Shown here: positions 8,614 through 17,814 of the stretch, one piece after another
Position numbering within the stretch: position 1 is the first letter of the stretch
How the letters are laid out: every line of letters starts with the position of its first letter
Assembly: GCA_022824525.1 (NCBI GenBank)
Contig: JAJDZT010000054.1
Span: forward strand, 1-64,000
Length of the DNA: 64,000 nucleotides
Source: Silicimonas sp.
GTDB lineage: Bacteria; Pseudomonadota; Alphaproteobacteria; Rhodobacterales; Rhodobacteraceae
Reading direction: 5' to 3'
The notes under the pieces: generated by a model
The model's database searches: none
The model's input: only the letters and a program-made list of their open reading frames with translations
What the model was told of the DNA's origin: nothing
Translations under genes and position numbers: made by a program

Positions 8614-9054
8614 GTGTTCGGTCGCGACGGCATAGAGCGCGCTTGCCGGGGTCTGAAATCAGGCGCGATTGAAGACCAAAATCTGCGTGCCGGTTTCGAA
8701 TGGATGCTGGACTTTTTCGAGCACGTACCGGCAACGGACATAGCATCGCACGACGACGCAGACATGCTACTCTTCGAGTTCGGGACATATGCTTGGAACG
8801 ACGGCCGCTTTTCAACCAGCCTGACACGGCAGTTGATCTACGCTGACGGCGATGATGACGACATTTTCCAGCTACGGCTTCAGTATCTCTATGCGCCCGA
8901 CGACAGTCTGAAAGCCATCGGCGGCGGACATGAATGGCACATGCGCACCGATCAGTTAGCCGCGTTTCGCTTGCATGTTTTCGAAAGCAATGCCTTCCAA
9001 CTGGCCGAAGCTCGTCAGCACGCTGAGGCGGACCTCTCACTCTCCACGACTTGA
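8614..9054 (+). CDS. Hypothetical protein, acidic, no recognised domain
   Basis: An open frame directly after the extensin-like gene. Its codon choice resembles the neighbours, although the opposite strand is open too. The product, about 146 aa from a GTG (or 116 aa from ATG at 8704), is acidic and has segments such as MLLFEFGTYAWNDGRFSTS and FQLRLQYLYAPD. These look like beta strands of a soluble protein. I recognise no family. The GTG start has no good ribosome site, so the N-terminus is uncertain. The gene is convergent with the DUF2125 gene, with one base between the stop codons. Confidence 0.55.
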   Translation: MFGRDGIERACRGLKSGAIEDQNLRAGFEWMLDFFEHVPATDIASHDDADMLLFEFGTYAWNDGRFSTSLTRQLIYADGDDDDIFQLRLQYLYAPDDSLKAIGGGHEWHMRTDQLAAFRLHVFESNAFQLAEARQHAEADLSLSTT

Positions 9055-9055
9055 A

Positions 9056-10048
9056 TCACCGAATGACAACCCGAGGCGCTGGCCCGATCGGGATGATTCC
9101 CAGCCGCATCAGGCCGCCGCGAAACCCGATGGTCGCGTCCAGCGTATCGCGGGGGCCGCTCATCAGTTCCAAACCGCGCTCCAAGGGCCCGACGCTGCTT
9201 TCAGGCAAGACGCCCGAGGCGACCGCCATGTCGAGGATCTTGCGCCAATCTTCCGCCCGGATCGTCACCTCCCCGGTCGGGAAGCCCTGTTCATCGATAT
9301 CCACCTCGCCCACAGCACGGAACGTCGCCGTGCCCCAGGCGGCCGAGAGTTCGTCGAGATCAATCCGCGTCGGTTGCGGACGCGCGTCTTCAATCGCGAA
9401 CCGATCCCACGGCCGGTCGAAGGCAAGCGTCGCGTCCAGCCTGAGTGTCTCCACCACGTCGGGCAAAACGCCCGCGGGATCCAGCAAGCGGCGTATCGGA
9501 CGCGACGGCTCCAATCCTTCGACATCCGCACCAAGCCGATATGTGTTGGTCGCCGCGGCCACGCTTTCTGCCGCGAAACGGCCGGAGGCAAGCTTTGTCT
9601 CCCACCCCTTGTCGGCATCGAGTGTCAGCCCGGACAGGATCAGGATCGCCTGATCGAGCCCCAAGGCCGTCTCCGCCTTGAGGAAAAGGGAGGCCCGCGC
9701 ACCCTCATGGGTGATGTTCACACCGCCAAGCGGGGTCGAAAACCGGTGTGGACCTTCGACAACGGCAATCACCTGATGCGGTTTGTAGGCCAGTGAAAGG
9801 AATTGAAGCCTTGGCACACGCCATGCCACGCCCGTGTCCGGATCGGCCAGTTCCAGATCCGTCAGCGTCGTGTCGAACCGGTTCGGAAATCCGACCGTTT
9901 CCAATGTGCCGACATCGGCCACCCAGCCATCGCCCTGTCGCTGGTCGATCCACGCGGCCAGCCCCTGCTCATAGGCGCCCTTGCCCACGGCCCACCAGAT
10001 CATCCAGGCGAGCGAGACCACCAGTAGCACGACGATCAAACGGATCAT
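9056..10048 (-). CDS. DUF2125-domain membrane-anchored protein
   Basis: A 330-aa protein with one N-terminal membrane segment (MIRLIVVLLVVSLAWMIWWAV) followed by a long beta-rich domain that would lie in the periplasm. The order of strands and phrases such as VGFPNRFDTTLTDLEL matches DUF2125, a conserved alphaproteobacterial family of unknown function related in style to AsmA-like lipid-handling envelope proteins. The relation to AsmA is my inference. It is divergent from chaC (41 bp apart) with no operon partner. Confidence 0.82.
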   Translation of the reverse strand: MIRLIVVLLVVSLAWMIWWAVGKGAYEQGLAAWIDQRQGDGWVADVGTLETVGFPNRFDTTLTDLELADPDTGVAWRVPRLQFLSLAYKPHQVIAVVEGPHRFSTPLGGVNITHEGARASLFLKAETALGLDQAILILSGLTLDADKGWETKLASGRFAAESVAAATNTYRLGADVEGLEPSRPIRRLLDPAGVLPDVVETLRLDATLAFDRPWDRFAIEDARPQPTRIDLDELSAAWGTATFRAVGEVDIDEQGFPTGEVTIRAEDWRKILDMAVASGVLPESSVGPLERGLELMSGPRDTLDATIGFRGGLMRLGIIPIGPAPRVVIR

Positions 10049-10089
10049 TGGGCCTTTCCCTTGGCTAACCCGGCGTTATTAAGACACCC

Positions 10090-10656
10090 ATGACAGAAGA
10101 GAAAGCCATCCACCAACGCCCGCTCTGGGTCTTCGGCTATGCCTCGCTGATGTGGAACCCGGGCTTCCCGGTGGCCGAGCGCGCGCTTGCCACGCTTCAC
10201 GGCTATCATCGGTCCTTTTGCATGTCGTCCATTCATCACCGCGGCACGGTCGAAAGCCCCGGCCTTGTCCTCGCGCTCGATCCATCGGACGGCGCGCAAT
10301 GCACGGGCCTCGCGCTCCGGGTTCCCGAGGGTGAAGAAGAAGGGACCGTCGCCTATCTTCGCGAACGCGAACTAATCTCCTCGGCCTATATCGAGAGGTT
10401 GGTGCCGCTTTCGCTCGCAAACGGCCATTCGGTCGAGGCGCTGACTTATGTCGTCGACACCACGCACGAACAATACGTCGCGCACCTGACCCTCCACGAA
10501 CAGGCAGAAATCATCGCGCGCGCCGTCGGCGGGCGGGGTCCGAACACGGAATACCTCTGGAACACGGTTTCGCATTTGGGCGAACTGAACATCACCGACG
10601 AAGACCTCTCCTGGCTATCGGCACGGGTCCGCGAACTGACCGGAACACCAAGTTGA
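10090..10656 (+). CDS. chaC: ChaC-like gamma-glutamylcyclotransferase
   Basis: A 188-aa cytosolic enzyme of the ChaC family, which cleaves glutathione to 5-oxoproline and Cys-Gly. The N-terminal signature WVFGYASLMWNPGF (residues 13-26) is the substrate-binding loop, usually FGYGSLMW. The catalytic glutamate lies in the stretch EGEEEGTVAYLRERE near residues 79-93. Family length (about 180-230 aa) fits. The C-terminal GRGPNTEYLWNT is also typical. It stands apart from its neighbours. Confidence 0.9.
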   Translation: MTEEKAIHQRPLWVFGYASLMWNPGFPVAERALATLHGYHRSFCMSSIHHRGTVESPGLVLALDPSDGAQCTGLALRVPEGEEEGTVAYLRERELISSAYIERLVPLSLANGHSVEALTYVVDTTHEQYVAHLTLHEQAEIIARAVGGRGPNTEYLWNTVSHLGELNITDEDLSWLSARVRELTGTPS

Positions 10657-10738
10657 GGCTTCGCGCCATTCCCCATTGGCAGCGCGCCATTCATTAACTA
10701 TTGTCGCCGCGAACGAAACGATAGGACCGGACGCCCGG

Positions 10739-11860
10739 ATGGACGACAAACCGGATCGCGCATTCGAGCGGCACTTCACGCAACCTTACCGTCAGATCCT
10801 GACGATGTGCGTCGTCCTGATGCTTGTCGGTGCGGGTGCGTACCTGATCTACCCGCAGGTCGCGCCAGTCTTCCTTGCCAACCCGCTGCTGAACGGCTTT
10901 ATCGGACTGGTCTTCGTGATCGGAATCCTTGCCTGTTTCTGGCAGGTCTTTCAGCTTGTTTCCTCCGTCAGCTGGATCGAGGGCTTTGCCCATGATCGGC
11001 CCGGCCACCAGTTCACAAAGGCTCCGCGATTGCTGGCCTCGCTGGCTGCGCTCCTTCGGAAAAAAGGCGCGCGCACCCAACTGAACGCATCGTCGTCGCG
11101 CTCCATTCTGGACTCGGTCGCAACCCGGATTGATGAAGCCCGCGACATCACGCGATATATCGTTAACTTACTGATTTTCCTTGGCCTTCTCGGCACCTTC
11201 TATGGTCTCGCGACAACAGTTCCGGCCGTTGTGGACACCATCCGCTCTTTGGCGCCACAGGAGGGCGACACAGGCGTTCAGGTGTTCGAACGCCTAATGA
11301 CCGGGCTCGAAGCGCAATTGGGCGGCATGGGCGTGGCCTTTGCTTCGTCCCTTCTCGGGCTTGCCGGATCGCTGGTCGTGGGGCTTCTGGAACTCTTTGC
11401 CAGCCATGGCCAGAACCGGTTCTACCGCGAACTCGAAGAATGGCTGTCGACCATCACGCGGCTTGGCTTCTCCTCCGATGACGGTGCCGGGGGCGATGCC
11501 AGCATCATCGGCCAACTGGCCGAGTACATGGGCGAACAGCAACAGGCCACGGATGCGCGCCTCGGCGAACTGATCAACTCGGTCAACCGGCTGGCGACAC
11601 AGTTCGGCGAAGGCGACAACAGCCAGATCATCGAAAGCCAGAACCGCCTCGCCGAGGCACTCCAGAACATGGGCAACGAAGCCGGTGGGCAATTTGACGC
11701 CGAAAGCCGCATGCGCCTCCGCTCGATGGATGTTCAAATGTTGCGCATTCTGGAAGAAATTTCAGCAGGCCGCCAGGAAAGTATCGGCGAGCTTCGCTCG
11801 GATATTGCGCAACTGACCAACGCGATCCGTACCGCCGGCCGCGCCCGGGACGAGGTCTAA
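10739..11860 (+). CDS. ExbB/MotA-like proton-channel subunit
   Basis: A 373-aa inner-membrane protein with four hydrophobic segments: near residues 18-38, 50-72, about 140-165 and about 185-215. The second pair has the MotA/TolQ/ExbB look, YIVNLLIFLGLLGTFYGLATT and GMGVAFASSLLGLAGSLVVGLLE. A cytoplasmic C-terminal region follows. It is immediately upstream (3 bp) of a MotB-like OmpA-domain gene, so the two probably form a proton-driven envelope complex. The frame stays open upstream to a TTG at 10676; the ATG giving MDDKPDRAFERHF is preferred. This pair has the architecture of ZorA/ZorB but no ZorC/D/E follows. Confidence 0.8.
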   Translation: MDDKPDRAFERHFTQPYRQILTMCVVLMLVGAGAYLIYPQVAPVFLANPLLNGFIGLVFVIGILACFWQVFQLVSSVSWIEGFAHDRPGHQFTKAPRLLASLAALLRKKGARTQLNASSSRSILDSVATRIDEARDITRYIVNLLIFLGLLGTFYGLATTVPAVVDTIRSLAPQEGDTGVQVFERLMTGLEAQLGGMGVAFASSLLGLAGSLVVGLLELFASHGQNRFYRELEEWLSTITRLGFSSDDGAGGDASIIGQLAEYMGEQQQATDARLGELINSVNRLATQFGEGDNSQIIESQNRLAEALQNMGNEAGGQFDAESRMRLRSMDVQMLRILEEISAGRQESIGELRSDIAQLTNAIRTAGRARDEV

Positions 11861-11863
11861 ACC

Positions 11864-13747
11864 ATGGCGCTGACACGGCGATCCGTGCAGCGCATGTCGG
11901 GCTCGATCTGGCCCGGCTTCGTGGATGCGATGACGGCGCTTCTGCTCGTTCTGTTCTTCGTTCTGACGATCTTCATGGTCGTGCAGGCCGTCCAGCGTGA
12001 AACGATCACCGGACAGGAAGAACTGATCTCCGGACAGGAAAACGAGTTGAGCCGTCTGACCGCAGAAGTGAACGCGCTTGGACAGGCGCTTGGCCTCTCG
12101 CAACAGACGAACGCGCGACTCGAAGATGATCTCGCACTCCTTCAGGACGAGCGCAGTCAGCAGGAAACGCTCATCGCCAACCTGACGGGCCAGATCAACG
12201 AGCAGGCCCGGTCGCTTGCGGAACGCGACGCGGCCATTGCCTCGTTCGAGGAACAAGTCGCCTCCCTGCTCGCCCAACGGGACGACGCGCTGGCCGAAGG
12301 CGAACGCTTGACCGCCAGCGTGGCCGAACTGGAGGCCGCGCAGGAACAGCTTCTGACGCAACAGGAAGCCGCACAGCTCGCACTGGCGCGCGCCCGAGAA
12401 GAGATCGACGCGCAGGAAGAAGCGGCCCGTCTGGCTGCTGCGCAACGCGAGGCGCTGGAAGCCATGACCGCCCAGTTGCAGGCGGAGGCGGAAACACGCG
12501 AAACCGAACTGGGCAACCTCCGCGATGCGCTGACCGCCGAAGAACAGGCGCGCCTGGCCGAGGTGGCGATTGCCGAGGACCTGCGGAGACGGCTGGAGGA
12601 ATCGGACGCCGAACTCACTGCGATGACCCTCGCACTCGAAGAACAACGCGCGGGCGCCGAAGACACGCTGACCCTTCTGGCCGCGGCCAACGCAGTCGAG
12701 GACGAGTTGAACGCGCGCCTTGCCGACGCGCTTCTGCGACTGGAAACGGCCGAGAACACCGCTGCCGACCAGTTTTCGACCAATGAGGAACTGCGCGACC
12801 GCCTTACCGTTCTGCAGACCGAGCGCGACAGGCTCGACGCCGAAGTCGCCGCGCTAAAAGGTGACGTGGGCGATACTGCCGATCTCAGGCAGCGGCTGGC
12901 CGCAGCGCTCGCGGCAAAGCTCGCCGCCGATACCATCGCCGCCGAGGAGCTGAGCGAGCGCGAACGTCAGGAGACCCTCCTCGCCACGGCGCGACGCCAG
13001 TTGGAGGAAGAAAGCGCCATATCGGAACGCGCACAGCTTCAGGTCGAAGCGCTGAACCAGCAGGTGGCCTCGCTCCGCGCCGAACTGAACGGCCTGCAAG
13101 GGCTGCTCGACAGTGCCGCCGAAGCCGATGCCGCGTCGCAAATCCGCATCGAAGCGCTTGGCAGCCAGTTGAACCAGGCCCTTGCGCGCGCCGCATCAGA
13201 AGAAAAGCGGCGCGCGGAACTGGAAGCCGCCGAGGCCGAGCGGCTCCGGCTTGAAGCGGAGCGGCTTGAGAACGAAGTGCAGGACCTCGCCGATTACCGG
13301 TCGGAATTCTTCGGCACACTTCGTCGCCTTCTCGGCGACCGGGAAGGCATCCAGATCGTCGGCGACCGCTTCGTGTTTTCCTCGGAAGTGTTGTTCGAAA
13401 GCGCCTCCGCCACGCTCTCGCCCGCCGGACAGATTTCCATCGCGCAGGTTGCTGAAATCCTCGGCGACATTGCGGGTGAAATCCCGCCCTCGATCGACTG
13501 GATCATCCGCGTCGACGGGCATACCGACAACGTGCCCCTGTCCGGCACGGGCGAGTTTGCAGACAACTGGGAACTGAGCCAGGCGCGCGCGCTTTCGGTC
13601 GTCAAGTTCCTGACCGACGGTCTTGGCTTCCCGCCGGAGCGGCTGGCGGCCACGGGCTTCGGAGAATACCGACCGGTGAACCCGGAAGACACGGCGGAGG
13701 CCCGCGCCCAGAACCGGCGGATCGAACTGAAACTTACGGAGCGGTAA
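11864..13747 (+). CDS. MotB-like protein: membrane anchor, long coiled coil, OmpA peptidoglycan-binding domain
   Basis: 627 aa. A single membrane helix (about residues 18-45) has the conserved WPGFVDAMTALLLVLFFVL, whose Asp is placed like the proton-carrying Asp of MotB. About 430 residues of Glu/Ala/Leu/Gln-rich heptads follow, forming a long periplasmic coiled coil. The OmpA-like domain (about 500-625) has VDGHTDNVPLSGTGEFADNW and ends ARAQNRRIELKL, which binds peptidoglycan. Together with the ExbB-like partner it should couple proton flow to force at the cell wall. Its biological role is unknown. The coiled coil would span far beyond a normal MotB. Confidence 0.82.
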   Translation: MALTRRSVQRMSGSIWPGFVDAMTALLLVLFFVLTIFMVVQAVQRETITGQEELISGQENELSRLTAEVNALGQALGLSQQTNARLEDDLALLQDERSQQETLIANLTGQINEQARSLAERDAAIASFEEQVASLLAQRDDALAEGERLTASVAELEAAQEQLLTQQEAAQLALARAREEIDAQEEAARLAAAQREALEAMTAQLQAEAETRETELGNLRDALTAEEQARLAEVAIAEDLRRRLEESDAELTAMTLALEEQRAGAEDTLTLLAAANAVEDELNARLADALLRLETAENTAADQFSTNEELRDRLTVLQTERDRLDAEVAALKGDVGDTADLRQRLAAALAAKLAADTIAAEELSERERQETLLATARRQLEEESAISERAQLQVEALNQQVASLRAELNGLQGLLDSAAEADAASQIRIEALGSQLNQALARAASEEKRRAELEAAEAERLRLEAERLENEVQDLADYRSEFFGTLRRLLGDREGIQIVGDRFVFSSEVLFESASATLSPAGQISIAQVAEILGDIAGEIPPSIDWIIRVDGHTDNVPLSGTGEFADNWELSQARALSVVKFLTDGLGFPPERLAATGFGEYRPVNPEDTAEARAQNRRIELKLTER

Positions 13748-13784
13748 CCGAACGGCGCGCCGCTGGCGCACTTCTTTGGTTTGG

Positions 13785-13834
13785 TTGAGGGGCGCTGCCC
13801 CTCAAACTCCCCGGGATATTTGAGCCAGGAAGAA
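13785..13834. repeat. Rhodobacteraceae-type intergenic hairpin element, copy 2
   Basis: Perfect TTGAGGGGC / GCCCCTCAA stem with a 3-base loop, followed by ACTCCCCGGGATATTT and GAGCCAGGAAGAAAG. It matches copies at 5885 and 28893 (inverted) in both the stem style and the core. Confidence 0.75.
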
Positions 13835-13861
13835 AGGGCCGGAGTTTCCCCCGGCCCCTTT
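13833..13861. terminator. Bidirectional terminator between convergent genes
   Basis: GGGCCGG pairs with CCGGCCC across an 8-base loop; A-rich bases lie on the left and TTT on the right. It separates the OmpA-like gene (plus) from the BCCT transporter gene (minus). Confidence 0.6.
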
Positions 13862-13865
13862 GGTT

Positions 13866-15461
13866 TCAGCGTTCTTCGGTGCGGAGCGCCGCGTAGACGC
13901 AGTAGCACATCAGGAGCACGACGATCGTGAACGGGATACCCGTCGAGACCGCCGCACCCTGGAGCGCTGCCAGTCCGCCACCCAGAAGCAGGGCAATGGC
14001 CACGAGCCCTTCCAGCGTGCACCAGAAGATCCGCTGTGCCACCGGTGCGTCCATCTTGCCGCCTGCAGTGATCGTATCGATGACGAGGCTGCCCGAGTCG
14101 GACGATGTCACGAAGAAGATCACGATCAGCACAAGTGCGATGGGCGAGATGATCGAGTAGAGCGGCAATTCCTGCAGGAAGCCAAAGAGCGCCCCTTCCG
14201 GTTTGTAGCTGTCGATCACGGTCGCTTTCACGCCTTCCGCACCGCCTGCATTCAGCATGTCGATGGCGGCTCCGCCAAAGGTCGACATCCAGAGCGCGCA
14301 GACAAGTGTCGGAGCAATCAGCGCGCAGAGCACGAATTCGCGCACCGTGCGGCCTTTGGAGATGCGGGCAATGAACATGCCCACGAAGGGCGACCATGCG
14401 ATCCACCATGCCCAGTAGAACGTCGTCCAGCCGTGGAAGAAGCTCGTGTCTTCACGCCCGAACGGGTTCGATAGTGCCGGGAGAAGCGTGACGTAATCGA
14501 CCATCACGCTGAAGTAGCGTGTGATCGCCGCAACTGCGCCTGTCATGAAGAAGACGAAGAAGAAGAGCGCCACCGCCATGATCATGTTGATCTCGGAGAG
14601 CCGCTTCACGCCTGCATCCATGCCGAGCATGACCGAGCAGAGTGCCACTGCGGTGATCCCGATGATCAGAAGCACAACGACGGTGTTCGTGGGTTCAATC
14701 CCCGCGACCTCATTCAGACCGAAGGCCACCTGCTGCGCACCGAGACCGAGCGAGGTCGTCAGACCGAAGAGCGTGGCGAAGACCGCCAGCGTATCGATCG
14801 CGTGACCCCACCAGCCCCAGACGCGTTCGCCGAGGATCGGGTAGAAGGCCGAGCGCAGCGTCATCGGCATGCCCTTGTTATAGGCAAAGACCGCCAGCGT
14901 CAGACCAACCAGCGCGTAGACGCACCAGCCGCCGAGGCCCCAGTGGTGTATGGTGCCGACGACACCGATATATTCATTCCCTGGTTGGGTGATATCGATG
15001 TTGAGCGGTCGCGCATTCCCGCCTTCCGAGAAGTTGTAATAGGTCGGCTCCAGCACGCCGAAGAACAGAAGCCCGATGCCGATACCGGCCGCGAACATCA
15101 TCGCGATCCAGCCTGCATAGGAATAGTCAGGCGTCGCATCCTTGCCGCCTATTCTCACGCCGCCCACGGGCAAGACGATAAGTGCCAGGCAGAAAATCAG
15201 GATCACATCGACCGACAGCACCAGAAACCAGTCGAATTCACTGGTCAGGAACGGTCTCAACCACCCGAAAAACTCTGCCGAGGCCTCCTGATTGGCCAAC
15301 GACAAAAGCACAAATGCGATAATCAACAGCCCGGAAATCAGAAAGACCGGGTTGTGGATATCCAGTCCGAGTGGCCGGATGTTGTCCTGCCCGAGCTCGA
15401 AATCTGTTTGAAAATTAGGGTCTTGGGGACCCCCACCCTCACTTGTCTCTATATTTGCCAT
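13866..15461 (-). CDS. BCCT-family betaine/carnitine/choline transporter
   Basis: A 531-aa inner-membrane transporter of compatible solutes with about 12 hydrophobic segments. The BCCT signature is clear: FYWAWWIAWSPFVGMFIARI followed by SKGRTVREF (near residue 335). GMPMTLRSAFYPILG and a Gly-rich AAGIGIGLLFFGVLEP also fit. Both termini are short; no long C-terminal osmosensing tail is seen, so it may be a constitutive or substrate-regulated uptake system. AGGAG lies a few bases before the ATG. The substrate (glycine betaine, choline, carnitine or DMSP) cannot be told. It is isolated from other osmolyte genes. Confidence 0.93.
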   Translation of the reverse strand: MANIETSEGGGPQDPNFQTDFELGQDNIRPLGLDIHNPVFLISGLLIIAFVLLSLANQEASAEFFGWLRPFLTSEFDWFLVLSVDVILIFCLALIVLPVGGVRIGGKDATPDYSYAGWIAMMFAAGIGIGLLFFGVLEPTYYNFSEGGNARPLNIDITQPGNEYIGVVGTIHHWGLGGWCVYALVGLTLAVFAYNKGMPMTLRSAFYPILGERVWGWWGHAIDTLAVFATLFGLTTSLGLGAQQVAFGLNEVAGIEPTNTVVVLLIIGITAVALCSVMLGMDAGVKRLSEINMIMAVALFFFVFFMTGAVAAITRYFSVMVDYVTLLPALSNPFGREDTSFFHGWTTFYWAWWIAWSPFVGMFIARISKGRTVREFVLCALIAPTLVCALWMSTFGGAAIDMLNAGGAEGVKATVIDSYKPEGALFGFLQELPLYSIISPIALVLIVIFFVTSSDSGSLVIDTITAGGKMDAPVAQRIFWCTLEGLVAIALLLGGGLAALQGAAVSTGIPFTIVVLLMCYCVYAALRTEER

Positions 15462-15590
15462 AGTCTCCTCCGTCCCTGATAGGGTCGAGCGTCAGCGGAC
15501 ATGGCTTCAAATGCAACTTTTTTGTGTCGTTTTTCGACGAACCCTCACCATTTGCGACACACCGGTGCCCCAAATCGACGCCTCATCGCG

Positions 15591-16895
15591 TCAGAGTGCG
15601 CGGATTTTGAGCCGTGTGATCCGGTTTGCCTTGCGTTCGAGGACCTCGAATCGCCGATTGTGGAAGGAAAATACCTGACCACGGGTCGGAATCGTCTGCG
15701 CTTCGTGGATGACAAGGCCCGCAACGGTGACCGCTTCTTCATCGGGAAGCGACCAATCCATCGCTCGGTTCAGGTCACGTATGGTCATCGCACCATCGAC
15801 AATCACGTCACCCGCATCGGTCTTGCGGAGCGGGTGGTCTTCGTCGATGTCGAACTCATCGGTGATTTCGCCCACGATCTCTTCAAGGATGTCTTCAAGC
15901 GTGATGAGCCCTTGAAGCGCGCCGTATTCGTCGACAACCAACGCAAAATGCGTTGATCGGCGCAGGAATTGCCGCATCTGCTCGTCGAGCGGTGTGGTTT
16001 CCGGAACGAAGTAGGGCTCCATCGCCACTTTCATCGGGTCGAACCCTTTGAAGAGGTCTTCGTTTCCACTATCTGCGAAGCGCGCATAAACGGCCCGCAA
16101 CAGGTCCTTCGCGTGCAGAACACCGATGATGTTCTCCTGCTCGCCACGATACATGGGAAGCCGCGTGTGGTTTGAATGCAGGCAGAGGTCGATGATCTCC
16201 TGCGGCGAAAGATCGGCGTCGATCACTTCGATCTCGCTTCTGTGAAGCATGATCTCTTCCACCGTACGGTCGGCAAGATCGAGTGCGCCGAGGATACGGT
16301 CGCGGTCTTCCTTCTCGACGACGCCCTCGGAATGGCCGAGTTGCAGCGCACCGACGATTTCGTCCCGCACGCCCATGATATGGCTGTCCGGGTCGATCCG
16401 CACCCCGAAAAGTGCCAGAACGCCGCGCACAATGGCGCGCACGGCGCTCACGATGGGTGCCAGAAGCGTGACGATCACGCCGATGGGGCGCGCCACCCGC
16501 GACGCAGCCGTTTCCGGGTTCGAGATGGCATAGGTCTTCGGCAACACTTCCGCGAAGATCAGCACGAGAAGCGTCATCACCAGCGTCGCCAGCGCCACGC
16601 CGCTTTCCCCGAAGACGCGCGTGAACATCGCCGTGGCGAGCGAGGTCGCCAAAATATTCACGAGGTTGTTGCCTAGCAGGATCGACCCGATCAGCCGCTC
16701 GCTGTCCTCGGTCAGTTTCAATGCCCTTTCGGCCCCTTTGCTTCCCTTCTCGGCGCGCGACTTGAGCTGCCCGCGCGAGGACGCGGTCAAAGCTGTTTCA
16801 CTACCGGAGAAGAAGCCCGAAAGGATGAGGAGAAAGAGTATCGCGCCGCTCACAATCCAGAAGGCGGCATCGATCATGGGAACTGAGTTTTCCAT
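15591..16895 (-). CDS. CNNM/CorC (HlyC-type) transporter-family protein
   Basis: 434 aa with three parts. An N-terminal CNNM membrane domain (about residues 8-185) has the conserved SGFFSGSETALTASSR and FAEVLPKTYA. A CBS pair (about 205-340) has DEYGALQGLITLEDILEEI. A C-terminal CorC_HlyC domain (about 350-430) completes it. The family contributes to Mg2+/Co2+ homeostasis as exporter or regulator. AAGGA precedes the start. It is divergent from the metallophosphoesterase gene (70 bp). The old name hemolysin is misleading; no toxin role is implied. Confidence 0.92.
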   Translation of the reverse strand: MENSVPMIDAAFWIVSGAILFLLILSGFFSGSETALTASSRGQLKSRAEKGSKGAERALKLTEDSERLIGSILLGNNLVNILATSLATAMFTRVFGESGVALATLVMTLLVLIFAEVLPKTYAISNPETAASRVARPIGVIVTLLAPIVSAVRAIVRGVLALFGVRIDPDSHIMGVRDEIVGALQLGHSEGVVEKEDRDRILGALDLADRTVEEIMLHRSEIEVIDADLSPQEIIDLCLHSNHTRLPMYRGEQENIIGVLHAKDLLRAVYARFADSGNEDLFKGFDPMKVAMEPYFVPETTPLDEQMRQFLRRSTHFALVVDEYGALQGLITLEDILEEIVGEITDEFDIDEDHPLRKTDAGDVIVDGAMTIRDLNRAMDWSLPDEEAVTVAGLVIHEAQTIPTRGQVFSFHNRRFEVLERKANRITRLKIRAL

Positions 16896-16965
16896 TTTTC
16901 CTTGTCAAACGGGTGCGTTGTTATCTTATGGGGTCTCCGCGCCAGCAATCAAGGGAGGGAGGGGT

Positions 16966-17757
16966 ATGCGTGTTCGCGATTTTGGCAGGTTTGACACGCC
17001 TCTTGTGCTCTTTGGCGGTCCTTACTCCAATTTGCAGGCGCTTGAGGCGCTGTCGTCGGCGTTAAACGGCCGCCCCGCGATCTGCACCGGCGACCTCGTC
17101 GCGTATGGTGCGCACCCGGTGGAGACGGTCGCCTTGATGCGGTCGCTCGCGATCCCGTCGATCGCGGGCAATTGCGAACGGCAGTTGGCAACAGGTGCGC
17201 TCGACTGTGGCTGCGGGTTCGACGATGGCTCGGCCTGCGACCTGCTCTCGCAAGGATGGTATAGCCATCTTTCCAAGGCTTGCGATGCGGAAACCATCGC
17301 TTACCTCGACAGCCTCCCCGAGATTGGAACTTTCACGCATCAAAACAGGCGCTATGCCGTCATTCATGGCGGAGCGACCGCAATCAACCGCTTCATCTGG
17401 CCTGATTCCCCCGAAGCCATGTTTCGGGAGGAGTTCGCCGCACTCGAAGAAGCGATCGGCGCGTTTGACGGCGTGGTCGCGGGTCATTCCGGCATCGCCT
17501 TTCATCGCAGGGTCGACGGCATCCAATGGATCAACGCAGGCGTGATCGGACTGCCGCCACATGACGGCCGACCGGAGACACGATACGCGGTGCTGAGCGA
17601 CGGAGAGGTCGTTATCGAACGCCTGCCCTACGATCACGACGCAGCGCGTGCCTCCATGGAGGCCACCGGTCTCACGCAAGGCTATCACCTGACCATGACC
17701 TCGGGCGTCTGGCCTTCGGAAGATGTCCTGCCGTCTTCGCTGCAACGGTCGCCCTGA
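16966..17757 (+). CDS. Metallophosphoesterase-fold protein with degenerate metal site
   Basis: 263 aa. The calcineurin-like scaffold is recognisable: GDLVAYGAHP near residue 45, GNCERQL near 68, IHGG near 130 and GHSG near 168. Yet the N-terminal DxH metal motif (normally DIHGN) reads FGGPYSNLQAL, and the last GHxH reads GHSG. Three normally essential ligands are therefore missing, so the protein may have a different or absent catalytic activity. The frame is open far upstream, but the chosen ATG is preceded by GGGAGGGAGGGG and the upstream part is antisense to the CNNM gene. It stands alone between divergent and convergent neighbours. Confidence 0.82.
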   Translation: MRVRDFGRFDTPLVLFGGPYSNLQALEALSSALNGRPAICTGDLVAYGAHPVETVALMRSLAIPSIAGNCERQLATGALDCGCGFDDGSACDLLSQGWYSHLSKACDAETIAYLDSLPEIGTFTHQNRRYAVIHGGATAINRFIWPDSPEAMFREEFAALEEAIGAFDGVVAGHSGIAFHRRVDGIQWINAGVIGLPPHDGRPETRYAVLSDGEVVIERLPYDHDAARASMEATGLTQGYHLTMTSGVWPSEDVLPSSLQRSP

Positions 17758-17771
17758 AAAGCCGTTCTGAA

Positions 17772-17791
17772 GCGGGCTTTGCTCTGCCCGC
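17772..17791. terminator. Weak hairpin between convergent genes
   Basis: GCGGGC pairs with GCCCGC around an 8-base loop containing TTT, between the metallophosphoesterase stop and the xerD stop. No T-tract, so only a tentative terminator. Confidence 0.35.
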
Positions 17792-17814
17792 AACCGGATC
17801 GGAACGCTCGCCTG

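Noticed and set aside
10739..13747. Zorya anti-phage system (ZorA/ZorB)
   Set aside because: The two membrane genes look alike in plan, but the next gene is a BCCT transporter on the other strand and the previous one chaC; no ZorC, ZorD or ZorE is present. Reported only as a motor pair.
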